In this document: positions 9,743 through 19,101 of the stretch, piece after piece
How the letters are laid out: every line of letters begins with the position of its first letter
How positions within the stretch are numbered: position 1 is the stretch's first letter
Source of the DNA: Chlamydia trachomatis
GTDB lineage: Bacteria; Chlamydiota; Chlamydiia; Chlamydiales; 2-12-FULL-49-11
Direction: 5' to 3'
DNA length: 64,000 nucleotides
Assembly: GCA_945872565.1 (NCBI GenBank)
Contig: CAMBZN010000009.1
Coordinates: 1 to 64,000 of the forward strand
Position numbers and translations under genes: made by a program
The notes under the pieces: generated by a model
The model's database searches: none
Seen by the model: the letters and a program-made list of their open reading frames with translations, nothing else
Told to the model about the DNA's origin: nothing

Positions 9743-10810
9743 TTACATTGTGTAGGATAATCTAAGATATACTCCGCCGGTATGAAAATCTCCAGCAGTT
9801 TGATGTGCTTTTTTATGAAGTAAATCTTTCCCTCTTTCCATAAAAGACATTACCCCAGCTTCAATTGAAAAGAATGTTTGATCTTCTGTGGTTGGTTTAG
9901 ACACATAGGATATTCCGAATCGATTGTCATTAAAGAAAGCATAGGAACAAGGGTCTAATTTTGAGTTATGGGTTTGTGTTTCTTCATCTGTTAGACCATC
10001 TATGGAAGATTTAATTAATGAACCGGTAGATGATATTGCTTCAGATCCTTGCCTAAATCTACTTACAATCATAAAAGCTGAGTCTGCTGTTTCATACAAG
10101 ACAACTCCTGCCTCAACTTCAGCAAAAAGTCCACCGCCCATTGTTGTCTGTGACCCTGTTTGTTTGTTTGTATTAAAGTTACCTGTATTTTCTATACCAG
10201 AAACAGATGTTTGATAGTTTAAGCAACTATAAGATAGTCCATAGTATGTTTGCAAAAATGTTTTTCTATACTGAAGAGAATATCCCGCTAAACTTACATA
10301 TACATTTGTCTGTTTATGTGTTTGGTTATGTGAGATGCTACTATATGCAGATGTTGCATCGCTTTGTGAGAAGATATCATTTAAGAATATTGCAGTATCT
10401 TCAGAGGCATGAACAATTGATGGATTTGGTGATTTATTATAATGGCTACCTTCGACGCGCAAGAGCAATCCTGCATCTTTAGAGCTAATCACTGTAAAAC
10501 CAGACAAGGCCATCACAGCTGTTTTATTCGGATTGATTGATGAGGCTGACGAAAAAGGTGCGCTGCCGTCAGCTACATACCCAAGATGTCCAATGCTAGT
10601 AGTCGGCATGGGCTGGATCCCTGTGACTTCTATACCGGCAGTGTAAGAAAAGTTATTCTCTCCACCGATAGAGTAGTCTATAAAATTGCTACGAATTGTT
10701 TGTGGAGTAGTTTCAGCCTTAGATGTGCTTACTTTAGGCGATGGTGATGCAAATGCTGATGAAGTCATTAGTAGCATCGGTACTAATGCAAACAGCTTTC
10801 TCTTTTTCAT
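9743..10810 (-). CDS. Putative outer-membrane beta-barrel protein
   Basis: Signal peptide MKKRKLFALVPMLLMTSSAFA. Ends in an aromatic/hydrophobic alternating strand (GGVYLRLSYTM). Located beside the MOMP-like array. Confidence 0.55.
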   Translation of the reverse strand: MKKRKLFALVPMLLMTSSAFASPSPKVSTSKAETTPQTIRSNFIDYSIGGENNFSYTAGIEVTGIQPMPTTSIGHLGYVADGSAPFSSASSINPNKTAVMALSGFTVISSKDAGLLLRVEGSHYNKSPNPSIVHASEDTAIFLNDIFSQSDATSAYSSISHNQTHKQTNVYVSLAGYSLQYRKTFLQTYYGLSYSCLNYQTSVSGIENTGNFNTNKQTGSQTTMGGGLFAEVEAGVVLYETADSAFMIVSRFRQGSEAISSTGSLIKSSIDGLTDEETQTHNSKLDPCSYAFFNDNRFGISYVSKPTTEDQTFFSIEAGVMSFMERGKDLLHKKAHQTAGDFHTGGVYLRLSYTM

Positions 10811-10879
10811 TCGGTCTCCTCGAATTTTTTCTTTATTGTTATATGTAATCTGTTATTTAAATATAGTCAATCATTTAAT

Positions 10880-11938
10880 TTAAAATATAATTCCAAAAGA
10901 TGCGTTGAGTCCTTGCATGGAATAATTTCCACGTAACCCCATCAAGTTGCCGCTTGATAAAAATCCCATGTGGTGAAACCATGTTTGTAATTCCCAAGAG
11001 AGGTCAAGCAATAGCGATAAATCTTTTAACTTGTAGTTAAGTTTCATTCCAAGCTGGCAGGCGGTCATGGGCTCAATATTCCACAAGTGGTTCTCATGAT
11101 TATTTGGGACAGACTCACTACCTGGAGTGGTTAATTCAAGAAGACTTTGTTGCTCGTATAAATCTGTTTTGGCAAGATTTAGAGAGCTTGCTGTTTTGAG
11201 GAACAGGGATAGTTTGTTCATTATTCGATAGGAGAATTCAAGACCTGCATAAGGGCCTATACACCACCAATATAGTTTGTTTGACATAGTAAATAGCTGC
11301 AAATCATCGAAAGTGTCTAATAGTTGTAAATTTGCATTTAGGCTGGAGGTTTCCCAGCCGCCAATAATACCAGCAAAAGGGGTAAAGATGAAAGTTTGAG
11401 TGACAGCAAGACTTCGATCAATGGTTCCAAGGATGCTATTAAATTGATTGCTAAAACTTGATGAAGCTTCTAATAGAGTTGCAATAGGAGTGCTTATCCA
11501 AGGGGAGCTATAGTGATTATCTATCTTAAATGAATGGTTGGAAAGGGGGTTTTGATTGTTAAACCACATGTAGCCTATGCACCATCGCCAATGGTCGTAA
11601 TGGAGGTATTTTTCTGCCTGTAATTGAAATCCGCTCCTTGCTGAGGTTATCGGTCTGATCATATTGCCTGCTGCAAGAGATGTTGAGGGGGTGATTGGAT
11701 TGTTGGAATTTGCAATATTTATCCCATTCATATAGGGCACCCAAAGGGTATAGGAGGCAGAAAATGCAAAAGAAGAATCTTCCCCTGCTCGATAATAGGC
11801 AGATGGAACGCTCCTTGCAAATTCATCCTTTACTTTTCCATGTTCTTCAGGGAAATGATTCCCTTTGATATTACCGCAGTGAAGAGGACAACTGAAAAAA
11901 AGGAGGGCAAAAAAGAAACTATGGAAAAAACTTTTCAT
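10880..11938 (-). CDS. Legionella-MOMP-like outer membrane protein, divergent paralog
   Basis: Shares with its neighbours the pattern FxFSASYTLWVPYMNG..., SGFQLQAEKYLHYDHWRWCIGYMWF, WWCIGPYAGLEFSY, SLLLDLSWELQTWFHHMGF, NYSMQGLNASFGIIF. Has a signal peptide. Confidence 0.8.
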   Translation of the reverse strand: MKSFFHSFFFALLFFSCPLHCGNIKGNHFPEEHGKVKDEFARSVPSAYYRAGEDSSFAFSASYTLWVPYMNGINIANSNNPITPSTSLAAGNMIRPITSARSGFQLQAEKYLHYDHWRWCIGYMWFNNQNPLSNHSFKIDNHYSSPWISTPIATLLEASSSFSNQFNSILGTIDRSLAVTQTFIFTPFAGIIGGWETSSLNANLQLLDTFDDLQLFTMSNKLYWWCIGPYAGLEFSYRIMNKLSLFLKTASSLNLAKTDLYEQQSLLELTTPGSESVPNNHENHLWNIEPMTACQLGMKLNYKLKDLSLLLDLSWELQTWFHHMGFLSSGNLMGLRGNYSMQGLNASFGIIF

Positions 11939-12026
11939 GTCACCTCAAAAGAAAACGTTAAACAGCGGGAGAAGAAAAAAGTTTAATTTTTTGTGGATGA
12001 TTTGTCAACAAATACTTTGGTTTTTT

Positions 12027-13058
12027 CTAAAAGTTCAATCGTATTTTTACTGTTAAGCCTTGCATGGCATAGGTTCCGTATGCAATGGAAGGGTCAAGAT
12101 TTGCCCCATACCCTTGAATAAAGGTGGAGTGATCAAGCCATGCTTGTAATTCCCAGCCCATTTGAAGGCGTAAAGCCCAGTCTTGACCTGCGCTATCCCA
12201 ACGAAGACCAACTGATGTTTCAAACATAGGTTCTACGGCAGGAATTTTTGTTCCTGTGTTTGTGGAAATAACAGCATCTCTTTTACTAGCATCTGTGACA
12301 AGCTTATCTGTGTAATGAACAGCTAAATTTAAAGATCCGCCTCCAGTGAAAAAAATTGCCCATTCGTCTACGAAATAGAAGGAAGAGTCAACTCCTAGAT
12401 AGGCACCTATTGCCCACCAGTTCATAGTTTGTGTCATTACTGGTATTAAAGAGTCTGTTGGAGGATTAGGATTATCTCTGGGGATTGTTTTTACATAAAA
12501 GTACTGATCGTCAAAGGCCCCAACAAGTCCTATCCATGGGCCTACTGCAAGGTAATTCCCAAGATAGTAAGTTCTGTCAAGAGTAAGGTCTACCCTTTGA
12601 AAAGTGTTATTGAATTTTGATGAGATGCTTTCAACTGTCGATGGATCAGGGATTTCTACCCAGGGACTATAATACTCTATGTTAGGAACTTGTAATGATG
12701 AGGTTCTTACACCAGGGTGGTTGTAGAACCAGGTGTACTCCCCTTGGAGTTTCCAGCCATCGTGGAAGGTATTTACCCCTAATCCAGCTTTGAATCCGCT
12801 TTGTGCAGGAAAGGCTGTTTTGATCCAATTGGCATTTTGACCTGTTGTAGAATTTGTTGTGAGGAGAAACATTCCGTTTTGGTATGGGGCCCAAAAAGTG
12901 TATGAGGCATCTAAAATATAGAGCATTCCCTCATCTTCACTTGGATACTGAGGGGGAGGGACTGCATAGTATTCCTTCTGATCTGAGCAAAAGCCGAAAG
13001 TAGAGAGGGTTATTGTAAAAAATGTAAGTAATGAGAGTTGATTTTTCTTCAGTTGCAT
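12027..13058 (-). CDS. Legionella-MOMP-like outer membrane protein
   Basis: Shared motifs LYILDASYTFWAPYQNGM, SGFKAGLGVNTFHDGWKLQGEYTWFYN, LDRTYYLGNYLAVGPWIGLVGAFD, NWWAIGAYLGVDSSFYF, EPMFETSVGLRWD, YAMQGLTVKIRLNF. Confidence 0.88.
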   Translation of the reverse strand: MQLKKNQLSLLTFFTITLSTFGFCSDQKEYYAVPPPQYPSEDEGMLYILDASYTFWAPYQNGMFLLTTNSTTGQNANWIKTAFPAQSGFKAGLGVNTFHDGWKLQGEYTWFYNHPGVRTSSLQVPNIEYYSPWVEIPDPSTVESISSKFNNTFQRVDLTLDRTYYLGNYLAVGPWIGLVGAFDDQYFYVKTIPRDNPNPPTDSLIPVMTQTMNWWAIGAYLGVDSSFYFVDEWAIFFTGGGSLNLAVHYTDKLVTDASKRDAVISTNTGTKIPAVEPMFETSVGLRWDSAGQDWALRLQMGWELQAWLDHSTFIQGYGANLDPSIAYGTYAMQGLTVKIRLNF

Positions 13059-13161
13059 GAGAAAAAACCCCTTGTGGTTATAGTTGCCTTAACCCTTCCT
13101 TTATATGAGAGTTGTTTTTAATGCAAGAGGTGTATTGAACTTTCTCTGAGAGTATGATGGC

Positions 13162-13200
13162 AAAAAAAAGAGCCAAAGATTTCTCTTTAGCTCTTTTTTT
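13162..13200 (-). terminator. Rho-independent terminator downstream of the MOMP-like gene at 13227..14231
   Basis: aaaaaaaagagcCaaaga-tttc-tctttAgctcttttttt inverted repeat with a T/A-rich flank. Confidence 0.8.
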
Positions 13201-13226
13201 ATCAATTTTAAGTGATTAGCTTAAAG

Positions 13227-14231
13227 TTAGAAACTTACTCTTGCACCAGCTGTTACACCTTGCATTGAGTAGTTACCCATAAGTCCCATTGGGCTATCAA
13301 AGGATTGAAATCCGTTATGAGAGAAATATGTTTGTAGTTCCCATGACAAATCGATGCATAGTGCCCAATCTGTCCAATAAGAATCCCAACGAAGACCAAG
13401 GCTTGTTTCCATCATTGGCTCAACATTGTAGAAAGTATCTGCTAAGTTGTATGAATATACACCAGTACTATTGCTTTTTTCAAGTTGTGTTAAGGTATGA
13501 GTTGCAAGCATCATAGAAGCTCCTGATGAGATGTACATTGCCCACTCGTTTGTAAAGAAGAAAGATGCCTCACAACCTGCATAAGGCCCAATTGCCCACC
13601 AGTTTTGCTGCCAATTGTTCATTGGTAAAGGAGCTGAAACAGTTTCAAACAAGTTAAGATTTTGTGTTTCCCAAGCACCTAAAAGACCTAACCATGGACG
13701 GAAAGTCAAATAGTGTCCTGCATAAAAAGATCTGTCAAGCTGACCATCAATTCTATTAAATTGACCTGTCCACTGAGATGATGGCCTTCTGTAATTGACA
13801 CCTGAGTCGTTAAATGTTGGTAGATATGTTGTTCCTTCGATTAAACTATTTGCAAGAATTGTTGGATTATTATAGAACCATGCATAGTTTAAGCCAACCA
13901 TCCAACCATCGTGCATTGTGTTTGCGCCGATTCCAACTTTAAAACCACTGCATCCATCAATGCTTGGTGTTAGGTAATTGCCAGCAACATCTGCTGTGCC
14001 GCTATTTCCTGATGATGCATAATTCAGTCCTTCTTGGTATGGAACCCAGAATGTGTATGCAGCTTGGATGTAAAATGCAAGAGCATCGTCTCCACCTGGA
14101 TTTTTAGCAGGTGCAACAGAGTATTGTGCTTTTGGCGTGCTGCTCATATCTTCACTTGCAAAAACTGACGTTGCAGTAAAGCAACTAGCTAATGCAAATA
14201 AAGGCAAAAATTTTTGTAATTTAGTTTTCAT
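13227..14231 (-). CDS. Legionella-MOMP-like outer membrane protein
   Basis: Shared motifs AFYIQAAYTFWVPYQEGLNYAS, SGFKVGIGANTMHDGWMVGLNYAWFYN, LDRSFYAGHYLTFRPWLGLLGAWE, NWWAIGPYAGCEASFFF, EPMMETSLGLRWDSYWTDWALCIDLSWELQTYFSHNGF, NYSMQGVTAGARVSF. Confidence 0.9.
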   Translation of the reverse strand: MKTKLQKFLPLFALASCFTATSVFASEDMSSTPKAQYSVAPAKNPGGDDALAFYIQAAYTFWVPYQEGLNYASSGNSGTADVAGNYLTPSIDGCSGFKVGIGANTMHDGWMVGLNYAWFYNNPTILANSLIEGTTYLPTFNDSGVNYRRPSSQWTGQFNRIDGQLDRSFYAGHYLTFRPWLGLLGAWETQNLNLFETVSAPLPMNNWQQNWWAIGPYAGCEASFFFTNEWAMYISSGASMMLATHTLTQLEKSNSTGVYSYNLADTFYNVEPMMETSLGLRWDSYWTDWALCIDLSWELQTYFSHNGFQSFDSPMGLMGNYSMQGVTAGARVSF

Positions 14232-14481
14232 TCCCTTTATTCTCCCTTTCGATTAGTTTTTTTTGTTTAGATGAAATAGTAAATTCATCATTTAAAACAT
14301 TACAACAAGAATATCTTTCTATTTAAAAACTGTCAATCTTTTTTACCTAAAAATCCTTATCTTAATTCAGAATATCTTTTGCAGTAGTTTGATCTTCAAT
14401 ACGGATAAGGGATGGAGAGCGACGAATGAAAATAGAGGCTATGAGAAATGGGATCTAAAACAGATCTATTTCATCTAAAAA

Positions 14482-14514
14482 AATAAAGGCAAGAATGGAA
14501 TTCTTGCCTTTATT
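14482..14514 (-). terminator. Hairpin terminator downstream of the MOMP-like gene at 14555..15550
   Basis: AATAAAGGCAAGAAT-gga-ATTCTTGCCTTTATT, perfect 15-nt arms. Confidence 0.75.
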
Positions 14515-14554
14515 AACCTGAAATCTTGAGCTTTTCGCTCATCATTTTTTCTGA

Positions 14555-15550
14555 TTAGAAACTTACCTTTGCACCAAGTGTTAGTCCTTGCATTGAGTAG
14601 CTGCCTGCTGCAACTTCGTTGATGTTTGCATGGCTAAAGTAGGTTTGAGTTTCCCAAGCAAGGTCTATGCATAGACCCCAATTTGGCCAAGTCCCATTCC
14701 AACGAACACCTAATGAAGCCTCTAGCATTGGCTCCATGTTATTATATTCTACAAACATGTTTGACAAAACAGATGTTGTTACATGGTTTGCGTCAACTAC
14801 TGCAGCACTAGATGTTACTTTGTGATTAGAAAGAAGCATTGCTAAACCTGAAGAGATGTATCCAGAAAAGTCATCAGTAAAGAAGAATGATCCCTCTCCA
14901 CCAGCGTAAGGTCCAATTCCCCACCAGTTTTGATGTTCACTAATTGCTTCAATGTCATCTAATGTAGTAGTTTGGTGAACATGAATGTATTGTTGATCCC
15001 AAGCAGCTAAAAGACCAAGCCATGGGCGGAACGCAAAGTAATGTCCTGCATAGAATTGTCTGTCTAACTGTGCATCAATTCGATTGAATTGATTTTGAAA
15101 TTGAGTTTCAAAGGCAACATATAATTCATCAGGAGCTGAAGGGAAGAAGCTAGTATAGTCAGTTCCTGTTACAGATGCTGTTTTAAGAGACGGTTGATTA
15201 TTAAACCACGCATAATTTAAGCCAACCATCCAACCATCATGAGTTGTGTTAGCTCCAAGGCATACTTTAAAACCACTTTGTGCAGTAAAAGCTGGAACAA
15301 TTACGCCGCCGACAATAGTATCAGTTCCAACAGTTGACGCAACAGCTGTATTTTCTTGGTAGGGTGCCCAGTATGTATAAGAAGCACCGATGTAAAAATT
15401 CATCGAATCTTCGCTACTTGGATTTTTTGCAGGAGGTACTGCGTAGGGTGTGTTTGTTTTTGCATTACTAACTTCTCCAAAAAGTGAAGCAGTTGCAAAG
15501 CAACTCATCACTGAAAAGACAGTTAGCGTTTTCTTGATGTTAAGAACCAT
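14555..15550 (-). CDS. Legionella-MOMP-like outer membrane protein
   Basis: Shared motifs NFYIGASYTYWAPYQEN, SGFKVCLGANTTHDGWMVGLNYAWFNN, LDRQFYAGHYFAFRPWLGLLAAWD, NWWGIGPYAGGEGSFFF, EPMLEASLGVRWN, GSYSMQGLTLGAKVSF. Confidence 0.9.
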   Translation of the reverse strand: MVLNIKKTLTVFSVMSCFATASLFGEVSNAKTNTPYAVPPAKNPSSEDSMNFYIGASYTYWAPYQENTAVASTVGTDTIVGGVIVPAFTAQSGFKVCLGANTTHDGWMVGLNYAWFNNQPSLKTASVTGTDYTSFFPSAPDELYVAFETQFQNQFNRIDAQLDRQFYAGHYFAFRPWLGLLAAWDQQYIHVHQTTTLDDIEAISEHQNWWGIGPYAGGEGSFFFTDDFSGYISSGLAMLLSNHKVTSSAAVVDANHVTTSVLSNMFVEYNNMEPMLEASLGVRWNGTWPNWGLCIDLAWETQTYFSHANINEVAAGSYSMQGLTLGAKVSF

Positions 15551-15679
15551 TTTTTTTTCTCCTTTGAAATCTGGGGATTTGTAAATTTAAAGCCCAGAAA
15601 GTTAGTAATAGTAATTTCATCATATATTTTAAAAATATATAGTTCAATCTTTTTTTGTTAAACACTAAAAAAAGATTCT

Positions 15680-16513
15680 TTACCTGCTCATTAGATGCAG
15701 TAATTTATCAATTCCATGAATCCAAGAGATGGAGTAATCGCCAAGTTTATAAGTCAGAACAAGCCATCCAGCCCACATAAGAGTAAGTCCCAGCAATGAC
15801 TTTAACGGCATCCCTAAGAAAGAAATTTGCACATTAGGGGCAAGGCGATTAGCAATGCCTAAAAAAGATTCTGCCATTAAGATTGCAAGCAAAGCGGGGG
15901 CTGAAATTTGAAGTGAAACGGTGAAAATTTGGTTCATTAGGTCAGTTAGTTGGTGCCAAAAGGTGTGATTTTTATCATAGAAACCAGCTGGTAAAAATCC
16001 ATCTACTGGAAGAAATTCAAAAGAGTCACCTACTGCAGAGAAAAATAAAAGGGGTCCACCTAAAGAAAAAAACAAGACAATAAGGTAATAGTTCATCATG
16101 ATTCCGATAGAAGAAACTTGCGTTTGCGTAGTTGCATCTTGCCCCATCATACTAGATGCTCCTCGAGCATAATCGATAAAAATACCGGAGCTTTGGGCAA
16201 TAAAAAAAGGGACAGAAGAGAGATATCCTAATAGAAATCCAATCATAATTTCTTTAAGTGAAAGCCAGAGCATCCAAGATTTCATTTGATCAAAATTAAG
16301 GGTGCTATGAAGAAGGATAGTGGGAAGAAAGACTATTGTAAGAGACAATGCAAGGGCAACTCTTGCCATCGCAGGGATGAGTTTTGCCCCAAGAAAAGGG
16401 GAGATTGCGCAAATGGGGGCAAATCGCATGAATCCCAGCAGGATAAGAATCCATAGTTGGTTGTAATCAAGATCTTTGATACTTGCAATTAGATCGATAA
16501 AACTTTCATCCAT
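15680..16513 (-). CDS. sctT: Type III secretion inner membrane protein SctT
   Basis: LLGFMRFAPICAISPFLGAKLIPAMARVALALSL, GFLLGYLSSVPFFIAQSSGIFIDYARGASS. The ORF track starts at 16573, but the internal Met (MDESFIDL) at 16513 avoids the overlap with sctS and is the likelier start. Confidence 0.93.
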   Translation of the reverse strand: MDESFIDLIASIKDLDYNQLWILILLGFMRFAPICAISPFLGAKLIPAMARVALALSLTIVFLPTILLHSTLNFDQMKSWMLWLSLKEIMIGFLLGYLSSVPFFIAQSSGIFIDYARGASSMMGQDATTQTQVSSIGIMMNYYLIVLFFSLGGPLLFFSAVGDSFEFLPVDGFLPAGFYDKNHTFWHQLTDLMNQIFTVSLQISAPALLAILMAESFLGIANRLAPNVQISFLGMPLKSLLGLTLMWAGWLVLTYKLGDYSISWIHGIDKLLHLMSR

Positions 16514-16520
16514 AACATTG

Positions 16521-16790
16521 CTACACGCCCCATTTGTAGAAATGCAAAAAGATAGAGTTTGCAAATTGAACAATTTGTCCTGCTAAAAACCCACCCATGA
16601 TGAAAAGGGTCATTATCACAGCAACTAATTTGATGGTAAATGAAAGGGTCTGCTCTTGAATTTGCGTTGCTGCCTGAAAAATTGCAACGCTTAATCCAAA
16701 AATCATACTAATTAGAATAGGAGGTCCTGATAATATTAGAATTAATAACAAGGCGCGATAGGTTAATTGGACAATCTCTGCTTGAAACAT
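16521..16790 (-). CDS. sctS: Type III secretion inner membrane protein SctS
   Basis: 89 aa FliQ/SctS family: LSGPPILISMIFGLSVAIFQAATQIQEQTLSFTIKL. Confidence 0.95.
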   Translation of the reverse strand: MFQAEIVQLTYRALLLILILSGPPILISMIFGLSVAIFQAATQIQEQTLSFTIKLVAVIMTLFIMGGFLAGQIVQFANSIFLHFYKWGV

Positions 16791-16795
16791 ATTTG

Positions 16796-17584
16796 TTACC
16801 TATACGATAGAACTACCCCTTCTACAAGTAGTGTCCATCCATCGATCATCACTAATAGTAAAAGTTTTAATGGAAGGGCAATGGTTAATGGAGATAGCAT
16901 CATCATCCCCATTGCAAGTAAGATGTTTGATGTTACAAGATCTATTACAAAAAATGGTAAATAGATTAATACTCCAATTTCAAAAGCCCCTTTCACTTGA
17001 GAGGTGATATAGGAGGGGATTAACACAATAAAATCTTTAGGCTTTAATAATTTTTGATAAGAGGGAGGAAATTTTTTCTTGGCAAGCTTATAAAAGTATT
17101 CCCGATGCTTGGCCGAGCAATTTTTTGATAGAAATGTTCTTAAGGGCTCTTTTGTCACCTCAACAACCCCAATCATATACTGGGCAGTTTCTGCGGTAAA
17201 TACTTCACCCCCTTTGGGGGCTTTGTCTCGAATATAATTTTCACCCGCCTCGTACATAGCAAGGCCAGTAGGAAACATCACATAAACGGCCATTAATATT
17301 GCTATTCCGTTAATCACTTGGTTTGGAGGGGAGTTTTGCACACCAAGTGCCTGTCTAAGCAAAGATAAAACAATGACCATCTTTAAAAAAGAGGTCAGTA
17401 GCATCACCGCATAAGGCATAAGGGTCATTGCAGCAATTACTGCTACTTGAGAAACAACAGGAGGCTGTTTAACACCAGAGGTTTGCGGCCCAAAGCTTCC
17501 CTCATCGGCAAATATGGTAAAAGGAATGCATATGCAAAGTATAACTAAAAAAGTTAAAAGATGTTTCAGTTTAAAACGAGCCAT
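16796..17584 (-). CDS. sctR: Type III secretion inner membrane protein SctR
   Basis: FliP/SctR family: LLTSFLKMVIVLSLLRQALGVQNSPPNQVINGIAI, IPSYITSQVKGAFEIGVLIYLPFFVIDLVTSNILLAMGMMMLSP. Confidence 0.96.
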   Translation of the reverse strand: MARFKLKHLLTFLVILCICIPFTIFADEGSFGPQTSGVKQPPVVSQVAVIAAMTLMPYAVMLLTSFLKMVIVLSLLRQALGVQNSPPNQVINGIAILMAVYVMFPTGLAMYEAGENYIRDKAPKGGEVFTAETAQYMIGVVEVTKEPLRTFLSKNCSAKHREYFYKLAKKKFPPSYQKLLKPKDFIVLIPSYITSQVKGAFEIGVLIYLPFFVIDLVTSNILLAMGMMMLSPLTIALPLKLLLLVMIDGWTLLVEGVVLSYR

Positions 17585-17642
17585 AACATTCCTGTATACA
17601 CTATTTACGTATTAAGAGCTAGCCGCATTTTTAGAAATAATC

Positions 17643-18266
17643 TTAATTGCTTAATGATTGAGTTTTTTTCAAGGCATTTTCTAAAGCCTTATATTGGTTC
17701 TCAAGATTGGCATTGAGAATCCCTTTTTCTGTTTGAATAATACAGCTTCCTCTTTCCACATCATTTCGTATTTCAACGATAAACATTTCGATATGCTCGA
17801 AAAGTTTCTTGAAGTTTTCTTTATTTTCTTCAAGAATTTGAAAATCTGCCTTGTTGACAAACAATTTTACTTCATTGCTAGTAGTTACTGATTTGATAGC
17901 TTTTGTAACAATATCAACAACTATTTCAGGATGCTGATCTAGTCCCTCTCCCACAATTTGTCGAGTGGTTTTTAGTACAAGGGGGAGAATTGTTTTTTGC
18001 AGCTCGTGTCGAAGTACTTTGATCCTATCGTCAAAGTAAAGAATATGAGTGTTATAAGGTTCTAACCCTTCTTCAAACCCCTTTTTACAAGCCTCTTCAT
18101 GAATGAGTTTTGCTTGTTGATGGGCTCTTTCAATGATAGCTTCGGCTTCTTGTTGCGCCTTTTCGATCATCGTCTTTGCTTCAATCACACAGGCAAATTC
18201 TTCTTTGGGAATTTTGTTTTTACTAGCATGGATTTTGATGTTTTCTTTTATTGTGAATAGGTACAT
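17643..18266 (-). CDS. sctL: Type III secretion stator/ATPase regulator SctL
   Basis: FliH/SctL-like coiled coil (MIEKAQQEAEAIIERAHQQAKLIHEEACKKGFEEG) and position upstream of sctR. Start adjusted to the internal Met MYLFTIKENIKIHASKNK. Confidence 0.88.
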   Translation of the reverse strand: MYLFTIKENIKIHASKNKIPKEEFACVIEAKTMIEKAQQEAEAIIERAHQQAKLIHEEACKKGFEEGLEPYNTHILYFDDRIKVLRHELQKTILPLVLKTTRQIVGEGLDQHPEIVVDIVTKAIKSVTTSNEVKLFVNKADFQILEENKENFKKLFEHIEMFIVEIRNDVERGSCIIQTEKGILNANLENQYKALENALKKTQSLSN

Positions 18267-19099
18267 AAAAATCTCCAAGTTTCAAGAATGTCAGATTCCC
18301 AGTTATTATAATCAATTGCAAGTCTTTGTTTATTTTTGAGCCAATGATTTACCTCTTTGCCTATTTTTTTCGGAAGGAAATAGGTAATAAAAAAGTGATA
18401 TTGAATAGGGGCATTATGAATCCCCCTAGCAAATCGAACAATGCCTCTTTCGAGTATGAAATCCTTCAACTGATTTACGTTTCCATTGTATTGCTCTAAA
18501 TGAATGGGTGGTAAAGCTTTTATCTCCTCCCTTCTTGCTGTAGCATTTAGAAAAAAAATTTCTTGTGCATCAAAAGCATTTTGCAAAGTTTTTAAGGTCT
18601 TTTGCGAAATGATCTTTTTTACCTCTGCTGCAACATCAAATAAACCAAGGAAATAGACAAGCTTTGAGAGGGCAACCCCTGTATCGCCTAAGATTTCTAT
18701 AAGGGGATGGAAGGGTAGATATGCAGGAGGGGGGAAATCCGTTAGAGCCTTTTCAAAGAGCATTGTTAGAGCTACGTTCGACAACCCTTCTGATTTAAAA
18801 CCCCCAAATTGAGTAGGGGTGTCGGACAATTGTACCTGCTTATATTTTGGAAAGGCAGAGATAAATAGCTGCCGATCGCAAGAGCTTAGTGTTTGTAAAA
18901 ATTCCTTAAAATGAGAAACATCGACTCTTCGGGTGAGTTTTTCAATGGTCAAATTAACAGGGATGATTTGCTGTGGAAAGCCTGGGTCAGTAAGAGCTTG
19001 TTTTAGGGTGTCTGGCAGATAAGAGACAAGTTGATCCTTCTTACTCGGTGGGAGTGAAGAATATTTTGAGCTAAGAGCAAGAGCATTTTGTTGAACCAT
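18248..19099 (-). CDS. SctK-like type III secretion accessory protein (position between sctJ and sctL)
   Basis: 283 aa ORF between sctJ and sctL with overlapping translation. Assignment rests mainly on synteny. Confidence 0.6.
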   Translation of the reverse strand: MVQQNALALSSKYSSLPPSKKDQLVSYLPDTLKQALTDPGFPQQIIPVNLTIEKLTRRVDVSHFKEFLQTLSSCDRQLFISAFPKYKQVQLSDTPTQFGGFKSEGLSNVALTMLFEKALTDFPPPAYLPFHPLIEILGDTGVALSKLVYFLGLFDVAAEVKKIISQKTLKTLQNAFDAQEIFFLNATARREEIKALPPIHLEQYNGNVNQLKDFILERGIVRFARGIHNAPIQYHFFITYFLPKKIGKEVNHWLKNKQRLAIDYNNWESDILETWRFLCTYSQ

Positions 19100-19101
19100 T
19101 A

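Noticed and set aside
10002-10883. Plus ORFs 10002..10214, 10207..10482, 10686..10883
   Set aside because: Antisense to the putative OMP at 9743..10810, with no independent support.
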